Shown: positions 1-8,016 of the stretch, one piece after another
Layout of the letters: every line of letters begins with the position of its first letter
Position numbering within the stretch: position 1 is the stretch's first letter
Source of the DNA: Actinospica sp035552695
Lineage (GTDB): Bacteria > Actinomycetota > Actinomycetes > Streptomycetales > Catenulisporaceae
NCBI RefSeq assembly: GCF_035552695.1
Contig: NZ_DASZKT010000224.1
Location: 1 to 23,872, forward strand
Direction of reading: 5' to 3'
DNA length: 23,872 nucleotides
Translations under genes and position numbers: made by a program
The notes under the pieces: model-generated
Database searches by the model: none
Told to the model about the DNA's origin: nothing
The model's input: only the letters and a program-made list of their open reading frames with translations

Positions 1-39
1 CGTCGGCCCCGAACGGAACCTTCCGATCGGGGGCCGACG
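1..39 (-). terminator. Hairpin downstream of typA
   Basis: A long imperfect inverted repeat starts at the window edge. The left arm (1-18) pairs with the right arm (21-39) over about 17 base pairs, with one bulge and one A/A mismatch, around a 2-nt loop. It lies 41 bp beyond the typA stop codon in the direction of typA transcription. The position and GC-rich stem fit a rho-independent terminator of the actinobacterial kind without a clear U tract. It could also serve a gene arriving from beyond the left edge. Confidence 0.6.
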
Positions 40-80
40 CCGTTACGTGTCAGTTGTCGCGAATCAGTCGCGGTCGCGCT

Positions 81-1946
<1,866 letters not shown>

Positions 1947-2081
1947 GCCGGTAGCGTCGCTTTCGAGTCGGGAGACTGCTGGAAAAGGGGGAGGTGCCTC
2001 GCGGCCGGGGCTCCATTGCCCCCTGCGCTGCGCCGCTAAGACACAGCACAGGCACTTTGTCCATGGTACGGGCAAAATCCG

Positions 2082-2102
2082 GGACACGCCGACCGCGTGT
2101 CC
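2082..2102. promoter_or_regulatory. Perfect inverted repeat between divergent genes
   Basis: Two perfect 8-bp arms, GGACACGC (2082-2089) and GCGTGTCC (2095-2102), flank a 5-bp spacer. The repeat sits in the 234-bp region between the typA start (1946) and the divergent gene (2181), so it could be an operator for either gene. I saw no convincing -35/-10 pair in this region. Function is inferred from symmetry and location only. Confidence 0.35.
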
Positions 2103-2180
2103 TTCCTCGGGGTACCCGGCGCACATAACATGAGGCCGCCTTCGCAGGGACGAATGGCGAACACGCGGGGAAGGCGGCGC

Positions 2181-3320
2181 ATGGCGGGAGCGGGCTGGAT
2201 ACCGGAGACCTACCTCGGCCTGGCGCTGGGGTTCGCGATATTGCTGCTCGATCCGCTGCTCGAACTCCTGCTGGCCCGCGGCCTCGGCGCGCGGGTGACG
2301 AGCGTCGAGTGGGGTTTCGGTCCCGTGCTGCGACGGCTGCCAGGCCCCCGCCGCGTCACCGAGATCCGCATGCTCCCGATCCGCTTCCAGGCGAAATACC
2401 TGCCGCGGCAGGAGCGCTACGCGCGGGACAAGCGCCTGCTGATCAGCTCGGGCCTGGTCTCGCCGCTGCTCCTCGTCGCCGTCCTCGCCGCCTTCGCACC
2501 CGGCTGGACCACGCTCGCGGCGCTGGCGTTCGTGCTCGTCTGCGTGCTGATTCGCGCGCTCGCGAAGGAGAAGTACACCCGCCGACGGGTCATCATGCGG
2601 GCCGTGCGCAGGACGACGCCGAAGCTCGACGCGGAGCTGTCCGAGCCGCGCTTCCCCGTCTTCGCGCACTGTTATGACGCCGTGTTCTACGGTGACTTCG
2701 CCACCGCCGAGGCGCTGCTGCCGACGGTGCACGCGAATCAATGGCCGGTGGACGGATCCAAACTCGTCGCCGAGGCGCTGCTCTCGGCCCGCGGCGAATA
2801 CGACGAGGCCGTCTCGGTCGTCGCGGACTTCGACGAGAGCAAGCGTCTGCTGGCCGATCTGGAGTTGGTCCACCTGGCACTGCTCGTCGCCGAGGCGCGT
2901 CCGGAAACCACCGAGCAGGCCGTGCTGCTGACGGGTGCGTACCTGCGTCAGCAGACGCACGTCGCCGACAGTGACGGATTCGCCGCGATGCTCGCGCTCT
3001 TCCGGCTGGAGACCGGGAACCTGCCGAACGCCCGCGGCTGCATGGAACGCTTCCTCGCGGGCGTGAGCACCCCCCTGGAGGTCGCCGACGCGCTCTGCAC
3101 CCGAGCCAGGATCGAGGCCGCCGCCGGCCGGGTGGACATCGCCGCGCGCACCCTGCGCGAGGCGCACGCCTTCGCCCCCTGGTACGCGCGGATCGCGATC
3201 GTCCGCGAGCGCCTGGGGATCTCCGCCGTCCATCGGGAGCGCCCGATGGATTCGCCTCAACCCACTGATCCGACCGCGCTCGACACGCTCGACGATCCGT
3301 GGGCCGTACCCCGCCGCTAG
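2181..3320 (+). CDS. Membrane protein: degenerate S2P(M50)-like domain plus helical repeats
   Basis: Not recognised as a named gene. The 379-residue product starts at the ATG at 2181, preceded by GGGGAAGG six bases upstream; upstream in-frame ATGs (2097, 2130, 2154) have poorer sites. A hydrophobic helix at residues 12-34 is followed by GARVTSVEWGFGPVL (36-50), then MLPI (64-67), then a hydrophobic pair at about 87-125. This order resembles the first half of site-2 proteases: helix, 'GVRV..FSVGFGP', 'lPlGGY', 'aGPlaN' helix. The catalytic HExxH is absent: the equivalent stretch reads DPLLELLLARGLGARV. Residues 160-345 are soluble, Ala/Leu-rich helical pairs such as GDFATAEALL, GEYDEAVSVV and GRVDIAARTL, typical of TPR-like repeats. 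This suggests an inactive protease-like membrane anchor with a protein-binding domain. It is divergent from typA and 168 bp upstream of sdhC. Confidence 0.85.
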   Translation: MAGAGWIPETYLGLALGFAILLLDPLLELLLARGLGARVTSVEWGFGPVLRRLPGPRRVTEIRMLPIRFQAKYLPRQERYARDKRLLISSGLVSPLLLVAVLAAFAPGWTTLAALAFVLVCVLIRALAKEKYTRRRVIMRAVRRTTPKLDAELSEPRFPVFAHCYDAVFYGDFATAEALLPTVHANQWPVDGSKLVAEALLSARGEYDEAVSVVADFDESKRLLADLELVHLALLVAEARPETTEQAVLLTGAYLRQQTHVADSDGFAAMLALFRLETGNLPNARGCMERFLAGVSTPLEVADALCTRARIEAAAGRVDIAARTLREAHAFAPWYARIAIVRERLGISAVHRERPMDSPQPTDPTALDTLDDPWAVPRR

Positions 3321-3356
3321 CTGCCGTTTTCCAAGATCCGAGGAGCCGGTTCGACA

Positions 3357-3372
3357 TGTGATGTTGGTCACC
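3357..3372 (+). promoter_or_regulatory. Crp/cAMP-receptor-type operator upstream of sdh
   Basis: TGTGATGTTGGTCACC matches the classical CRP half-sites TGTGA-N6-TCAC(A). It also fits the GTG-N6-GNCAC form that I recall for Streptomyces Crp. The site centre (about 3364.5) lies about 70 bp upstream of the start point predicted from the promoter at 3400-3427. That spacing is on the face expected of a class I CRP activator. Confidence 0.6.
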
Positions 3373-3399
3373 CGCCACTACCGCGAGTGATGATCCCGT

Positions 3400-3427
3400 T
3401 TGGATCTGAAGATCACTCCACTAGAGT
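3400..3427 (+). promoter_or_regulatory. Putative sigma-70-type promoter of sdhCAB
   Basis: TTGGAT (3400-3405) and TAGAGT (3422-3427) are separated by 16 bp, an acceptable HrdB-type -35/-10 pair. Transcription would begin near 3434, giving a leader of about 55 nt before sdhC. The leader contains GGAG about 11 bases before the ATG at 3489. Confidence 0.5.
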
Positions 3428-3488
3428 GCAGTGCGCCGACGACACATAGCCGCCCGGCTCCTTCACAGCTGCAGGAGCTTCCACAAGC

Positions 3489-4301
3489 ATGAGCACCGGT
3501 ACCGTATCGAAATCGACACCGCCCGCGCGGTCGAGAGCGGAGATCGAGCAGCCCACGCTGCGCACCGACCGCTACTGGGTCGCGCCGCTGGTGACGTTCG
3601 TCATCTTCCTCGCGTTCATCGCGTACGCGACGTTCCGCGCGTTCCAGAACGAGTACTACTTCTCCTCCCCGTACGTCTCCCCGTTCTACTCGCCGTGCAT
3701 CTCCACCAACTGCACGCCGATGCCGGGCGCCGGCGAGGTGCATTTCATCGGCTCGTGGTGGGGCCTGTCCCCCGCGCTGCTGATCCTGATCTTCCCGCTG
3801 GGCTTCCGGATGACGTGCTACTACTACCGGAAGGCCTACTACCGGGCGTTCTGGCAGTCCCCGCCGGCCTGCGCGGTCGCCGAGCCGCACGGCAAGTACT
3901 CCGGCGAGACGCGCTTCCCGCTGCTGCTGCAGAACTCGCACCGGTACTTCTTCGTCGCCGCCTCCCTCTTCAACATCATCCTGACCTGGGACGCGATCCT
4001 CGGCTTCCGCAACGCCCAGGGCGAGTGGGGCCACATGGGCCTCGGCACGCTCGTGCTGCTGACGAACGCGGGCCTGCTGTGGGCGTACACGGCGTCCTGC
4101 CACAGCTGCAGGCACATCATGGGCGGCCGGCTCAAGCACTTCTCCAAGCACCCGGTGCGCTACAAGGCCTGGACGATCGTCTCGAAGCTCAACACCCGGC
4201 ACATGCAGCTCGCCTGGGCGTCGCTGTTCGGCGTCGCGCTGACCGACCTGTACGTGTGGCTGGTGTCCTCGGGCGTGTTCTCCGACCCGAAGTTCTTCTA
4301 G
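3489..4301 (+). CDS. sdhC: Succinate dehydrogenase membrane anchor subunit (type F-like)
   Basis: Single large membrane anchor of complex II, linking succinate oxidation by SdhA/SdhB to quinone reduction in the cytoplasmic membrane. The product has 270 residues and about five hydrophobic segments, near residues 32-50, 92-107, 153-170, 184-200 and 240-260. It resembles the actinobacterial Sdh1 anchor (mycobacterial SdhC of about the same size), not the small SdhC/SdhD pair of proteobacteria. The motif C204-H-S-C207-R-H209 follows the fourth segment. In the mycobacterial enzyme a Rieske-type [2Fe-2S] cluster is embedded in the membrane subunit, and these residues are the obvious candidate ligands here. 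Other conserved-looking residues are C70, C75, H151 and H238. First gene of the sdhC-sdhA-sdhB operon; its stop codon overlaps the sdhA ribosome-binding site (AGGAGGG). Confidence 0.93.
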   Translation: MSTGTVSKSTPPARSRAEIEQPTLRTDRYWVAPLVTFVIFLAFIAYATFRAFQNEYYFSSPYVSPFYSPCISTNCTPMPGAGEVHFIGSWWGLSPALLILIFPLGFRMTCYYYRKAYYRAFWQSPPACAVAEPHGKYSGETRFPLLLQNSHRYFFVAASLFNIILTWDAILGFRNAQGEWGHMGLGTLVLLTNAGLLWAYTASCHSCRHIMGGRLKHFSKHPVRYKAWTIVSKLNTRHMQLAWASLFGVALTDLYVWLVSSGVFSDPKFF

Positions 4302-4317
4302 GAGGGTCGTAAGGGAT

Positions 4318-6216
4318 ATGGCCACTGAGATTCTCACCTACGAGTACGACGTCGTCGTGATCGGCGCCGGCGGCGCGGGACTGCGTGCCGCGATCGAGGC
4401 GCGGGCGAACGGCAAGTCGGTCGCGATCATCTGCAAGTCGCTGTTCGGCAAGGCGCACACGGTCATGGCCGAGGGCGGCGCCGCGGCGGCGATGGGCAAC
4501 GTCAACGCGCACGACAACTGGATGGTGCACTTCCGCGACACCATGCGCGGCGGGAAGTTCCTGAACAACCCGCGGATGGCCGAACTTCACGCCAAGGAGG
4601 CCCCGGACCGCGTCTGGGAGCTCGAGGAGTGGGGCGCGCTGTTCGACCGCACCAAGGACGGCAAGATCTCCCAGCGCAACTTCGGCGGGCACGAGTACCC
4701 GCGGCTCGCGCACGTGGGCGACCGGACCGGCCTGGAGCTGATCAGGACCCTGCAGCAGGCGGTGGTGTCCTTCCAGCAGAAGGACCTGAAGGAGCACGGC
4801 GACTACGACGCCCGGATCAAGGTTTTCGCCGAGCACACCGTCACCCGGCTGCTCAAGGACGGCGACCGGATCGCCGGCGCGTTCGGCTACCGGCGCGAGG
4901 ACGGCCAGTTCGTGCTGTTCAAGGCGCCCGCCGTGGTCCTGGCGACCGGCGGCATCGGCAAGACCTTCAAGGTGACCTCGAACTCCTGGGAGTACACCGG
5001 CGACGGTCACGCGCTGGCGCTGCTGGCCGGCGCGACGCTGATCAACATGGAGTGCATCCAGTTCCACCCGACCGGCATGGTCTGGCCGCCCTCGGTCAAG
5101 GGCATCCTGGTCACCGAGTCGGTGCGCGGCGACGGCGGGGTGCTGCGCAACTCCGAGGGCAAGCGCTTCATGTTCGACTACGTCCCCGACGTCTTCCGGA
5201 AGCAGTACGCGGAGACGGAGGAGGAGGCGGACCGCTGGTACACGGACGCGGACAACAACCGGCGTCCCCCGGAACTGCTGCCGCGCGACGAGGTCGCCCG
5301 CTCCATCAACTCCGAGGTGAAGGCGGGCCGGGGCACGCCGCACGGCGGCGTGTTCCTGGACATCGCGTCCCGGCTGCCGGCCGAGGAGGTCCGCAAGCGG
5401 CTGCCGTCCATGTACCACCAGTTCAAGGAGCTGGCGGACGTGGACATCACCGCGGAGCCGATGGAAGTCGGCCCGACCTGCCACTACGTGATGGGCGGCG
5501 TCGAGGTCGACCCGGACACCGCCGCGTCGATCGTGCCCGGCCTGTTCGCGGCCGGCGAGGTCGCGGGCGGCATGCACGGCTCGAACCGCCTCGGCGGCAA
5601 CTCGCTGTCCGACCTGCTGGTCTTCGGCCGCCGCGCGGGACTCGGCGCGGCGCGGTACGTGGACTCGCTCGCCGCGGACGCCCGTCCCGAGATCTCCGAC
5701 GAGGACGTGCAGACCTCCCGCGCCGAGGCGCTGGCCCCGCTGGCGCACGAGGGCGGCGAGAACCCGTACACCGTGCACGCGGAGCTGCAGCAGACGATGA
5801 ACGACCTCGTCGGCATCATCCGCCGCGAGCAGGAGGTCGAGTCGGCGATCGAGAAGCTCGGCGAGTTCCGCGAGCGCCGCGAGATCCTGTCCGCCCCGGG
5901 CAGCCGCACGTTCAACCCCGGCTGGCACCTGTCCGTGGACCTTCGCAACATGCTGCTGGTCGCCGACTGCGTGGCCAAGGCGGCGCTGGAGCGGCAGGAG
6001 TCGCGCGGCGGGCACACCCGCGAGGACTACCCGGCGATGTCCGCCGAGTGGCGCAAGATCAACCTCGTGTGCTCGCTGGACGACAAGGGCCTGGCGAAGC
6101 TCGACCGCAAGCCGGTCCCGACGATCCGCAAGGATCTGCTCGAACTGTTCGAGCTCTCGGAGCTGCAGAAGTACATGACCGACGAGGAGCTCGAAGGCCT
6201 GGAGGGTGCCAAGTGA
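4318..6216 (+). CDS. sdhA: Succinate dehydrogenase flavoprotein subunit
   Basis: Oxidises succinate to fumarate on a covalently bound FAD at the cytoplasmic face of complex II. The 632-residue product shows the dinucleotide-binding GAGGAGLRAA (17-26) and GKAHTVMAEGG, in which H47 is the expected FAD-linked histidine. It also has FHPTG (249-253), the catalytic-arginine segment LPRDEVARS (R323 in the position of the proton-relay Arg), HYVMGG (H389) and GSNRLGGNSLSD (R424). All active-site motifs are present. The ATG at 4318 lies 11 bases after AGGAGGG, 16 bp beyond the sdhC stop. The gene end overlaps the sdhB start as GTGA, so the two subunits are probably translationally coupled. A fumarate reductase role cannot be excluded from sequence alone. 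Confidence 0.96.
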   Translation: MATEILTYEYDVVVIGAGGAGLRAAIEARANGKSVAIICKSLFGKAHTVMAEGGAAAAMGNVNAHDNWMVHFRDTMRGGKFLNNPRMAELHAKEAPDRVWELEEWGALFDRTKDGKISQRNFGGHEYPRLAHVGDRTGLELIRTLQQAVVSFQQKDLKEHGDYDARIKVFAEHTVTRLLKDGDRIAGAFGYRREDGQFVLFKAPAVVLATGGIGKTFKVTSNSWEYTGDGHALALLAGATLINMECIQFHPTGMVWPPSVKGILVTESVRGDGGVLRNSEGKRFMFDYVPDVFRKQYAETEEEADRWYTDADNNRRPPELLPRDEVARSINSEVKAGRGTPHGGVFLDIASRLPAEEVRKRLPSMYHQFKELADVDITAEPMEVGPTCHYVMGGVEVDPDTAASIVPGLFAAGEVAGGMHGSNRLGGNSLSDLLVFGRRAGLGAARYVDSLAADARPEISDEDVQTSRAEALAPLAHEGGENPYTVHAELQQTMNDLVGIIRREQEVESAIEKLGEFRERREILSAPGSRTFNPGWHLSVDLRNMLLVADCVAKAALERQESRGGHTREDYPAMSAEWRKINLVCSLDDKGLAKLDRKPVPTIRKDLLELFELSELQKYMTDEELEGLEGAK

Positions 6217-6965
6217 GCTACAAGGGCAAGTTCAAGGTCTGGCGCGGCGACGCGGGCAAGGGCGACCTGGCGGACTACGACGTCGAGGTCAACGAGGGCG
6301 AGGTCGTCCTCGACATCATCCACCGGCTCCAGGCGACGCAGGCCCCTGACATGGCGGTTCGCTGGAACTGCAAGGCGGGCAAGTGCGGTTCCTGCTCGGC
6401 CGAGGTGAACGGCGTGCCCCGGCTGATGTGCATGACCCGGATGTCCACGTTCACCGAGGAGGAGACGATCACCGTCACCCCGCTGCGCACCTTCCCGGTG
6501 ATCCGCGACCTGGTGACGGACGTGTCGTTCAACTACACGAAGGCCCGCGAGGTGGCCTCCTTCGAGCCGCCCGAGGGCCTCAAGCCCGGCGAGTACCGCA
6601 TGCAGCAGGTGGACGTCGAGCGCTCGCAGGAGTTCCGGAAGTGCATCGAGTGCTTCCTGTGCCAGAACACCTGCCACGCGGTGCGCGACCACGAGGACAA
6701 CAAGGAGCACTTCGCCGGCCCCCGGTTCCTCATGCGCGTCGCCGAGCTCGACATGCACCCGCTGGACTCGCGCGAGCGGCGCGACGAGGCGCAGGAGGAC
6801 CACGGCCTCGGCTTGTGCAACATCACGAAGTGCTGCACCGAGGTGTGCCCCGAGCACATCAAGATCACCGACAACGCGCTGATCCCGATGAAGGAGCGCG
6901 TCGTCGACCGGAAGTACGACCCGCTGGTCTGGCTCGGCAACAAGATCTCGCGCCGCAAGGCGTAG
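6213..6965 (+). CDS. sdhB: Succinate dehydrogenase iron-sulfur subunit
   Basis: Passes electrons from SdhA flavin to the membrane anchor through three iron-sulfur clusters. The 250-residue product has plant-ferredoxin-type [2Fe-2S] ligands C53, C58, C61 and C73 (NCKAGKCGSC...LMC). CIECFLCQNTC (144-154) supplies the [4Fe-4S] cluster with its partner cysteine near C212, and CNITKCCTEVCP (202-213) completes the [3Fe-4S] pattern. The start is GTG at 6213, four bases inside sdhA, with GGAGGG six bases upstream. The frame is open further upstream inside sdhA, but that translation is an out-of-frame shadow. Last gene of the operon; a strong hairpin follows at 7027-7055. Confidence 0.96.
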   Translation: MSYKGKFKVWRGDAGKGDLADYDVEVNEGEVVLDIIHRLQATQAPDMAVRWNCKAGKCGSCSAEVNGVPRLMCMTRMSTFTEEETITVTPLRTFPVIRDLVTDVSFNYTKAREVASFEPPEGLKPGEYRMQQVDVERSQEFRKCIECFLCQNTCHAVRDHEDNKEHFAGPRFLMRVAELDMHPLDSRERRDEAQEDHGLGLCNITKCCTEVCPEHIKITDNALIPMKERVVDRKYDPLVWLGNKISRRKA

Positions 6966-7026
6966 TGCGTCGGGCGTCAGGCTCAGAGCACCCAAGCAAG
7001 CAGGTAAGTAAGAATTCGCATTTCCC

Positions 7027-7055
7027 AGTGGCCCGCCGGCAACCGGTGGGCCACT
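7027..7055 (+). terminator. Terminator of the sdh operon
   Basis: Perfect arms AGTGGCCC (7027-7034) and GGGCCACT (7048-7055) enclose a second perfect CCGG/CCGG pairing around a CAA loop, so only one G/T opposition interrupts a 12-bp stem. It lies 61 bp after sdhB and ends nine bases before the ribosome-binding site of the next gene. It therefore probably separates the sdh operon from gene 7078, though it could also act as an attenuator for that gene. Confidence 0.7.
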
Positions 7056-7077
7056 ATGGTTTCGGGGAGGCGTGGCC

Positions 7078-7392
7078 ATGTCGTGGGGCGAGGACGAAGC
7101 GCAACGCCGGCACCTCACCGACCATCTCAAGTCGGACGTCGAGGCGATGGCGAAGCTCGTCGAGCAGATCCCCGAGGTGGAGTCGCCCGGCGAGAATCCG
7201 GCGCTGGATCCGCGCCAGGACGGGCCCAGTGCCCGCGCCACGAACGAGGCGGGCTTCCGCGTGCTGGAGAAGTGGCTCATGGAGGTCGACCCGGTCAAGC
7301 AGTGGGGCGGGCTGACGCGGGTGACGACGCCGGAGGGGCTGGCTCTTTACCTGTGCCGGGATCACGCGGCGCCGTATAGCCGCGAGAGATAG
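7078..7392 (+). CDS. Small hypothetical protein
   Basis: Unrecognised 104-residue protein. The ATG at 7078 is preferred over the GTG at 7072: GGGGAGG at 7064-7070 lies seven bases before the ATG but only one base before the GTG. The sequence is charged and soluble, with no signal peptide or membrane helix. The N-terminal half is acidic and probably helical (HLTDHLKSDVEAMAKLVEQI), the middle is Pro/Gly/Asp-rich, and the C-terminal half has WGGLTRVTTPEGLALYLC, which looks like a small alpha/beta fold. There is one cysteine. The gene sits between the sdh terminator and a convergent DinB-like gene whose stop is two bases away. Codon use matches its neighbours, supporting a real gene. Confidence 0.75.
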   Translation: MSWGEDEAQRRHLTDHLKSDVEAMAKLVEQIPEVESPGENPALDPRQDGPSARATNEAGFRVLEKWLMEVDPVKQWGGLTRVTTPEGLALYLCRDHAAPYSRER

Positions 7393-7394
7393 GA

Positions 7395-7916
7395 CTATTC
7401 GCCGACCTCGCCGTCGACGGACTCGCGCAGCAGGTCGGCGTGGCCGTTGTGCCGCGCGTACTCCTCGACCATGTGGATCAGGATCCACCGGGCCGAGACG
7501 CGCTCCCCCGTATCGGCCCGGGTGAAGACGGCGCCGAGATCTTCGGTGCCCGCGACGACGGCCCGAGAGCTCACGATCTCGGCACGCCAGCGCTCGTACG
7601 CGGCGACGCCGGTGTCGGAGTCGAGATCGTTCCACTCCTCGTCGGGATCATCCGTTCGGGCGTACATCTCCGCCTCGAACCGCTCGCCCGCCCACACCTC
7701 GCGGAACCAGAACCGCTCGACGAGGGCGAGGTGACGCAGCAGGCCGAGCAGGGTGGCGTTGGACGAAGGCACCGCGTGGGTCCGCAGCTGCCCGTCGGCG
7801 AGGCGGCTGCACTTCCAGTCCAGCGTGTCCCGCTGAAAATCGAGGAAGCCGGTGAGCAGCACGCGCTCGTCGGTGGCCTCCAGCGGCGCCTCGGTACGGG
7901 TTCGGGACTCTTCCAT
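7395..7916 (-). CDS. DinB/DUF664-like protein
   Basis: Protein of the DinB/YfiT-like four-helix superfamily, DUF664 branch, some members of which are metal- and mycothiol-dependent transferases. The product has 173 residues. LLRHLALVERFWFREVWAG (59-77) and IHMVEEYARHNGHADLLRE (147-165) are hallmark helices. H62, H156 and H159 are in the positions expected for the metal-binding histidine triad, so it is probably catalytically competent; the substrate is unknown. The ATG at 7916 is the first possible start, since an in-frame TAA lies four codons upstream. GGAGG is only one base from this ATG, too close for ideal initiation, so a leaderless or poorly translated mRNA is possible. Divergent from pepN with 100 bp between starts and convergent with the small gene at 7078. 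Confidence 0.85.
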   Translation of the reverse strand: MEESRTRTEAPLEATDERVLLTGFLDFQRDTLDWKCSRLADGQLRTHAVPSSNATLLGLLRHLALVERFWFREVWAGERFEAEMYARTDDPDEEWNDLDSDTGVAAYERWRAEIVSSRAVVAGTEDLGAVFTRADTGERVSARWILIHMVEEYARHNGHADLLRESVDGEVGE

Positions 7917-8016
7917 GCCTCCACGTTAATGACGACCACCGACAACCACCGCCGACAGGCGCGTGGCAGGATGGGCCGGAACGCTCTCCTCGCAGGCGAA
8001 GGAGCCTAGGAACCAG

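Noticed and set aside
1947..3371. Upstream in-frame extension of typA to 1096 codons
   Set aside because: TypA proteins begin at the MPTRND-like start. The extension runs antisense through the membrane-protein gene at 2181 and is low-complexity.
3489..4301. Missing sdhD as a sign of a broken operon
   Set aside because: Actinobacterial complex II of this class uses one large anchor subunit, so no gene is missing.
4629..6212. Plus-strand frame extending sdhB upstream through sdhA
   Set aside because: The upstream part is sdhA read in another frame. A GTG at 6213 with GGAGGG gives the normal SdhB start.
4189..7298. Long minus-strand frames opposite sdhA and sdhB
   Set aside because: Compositional shadows of well-supported sdh genes, with no recognisable motif.
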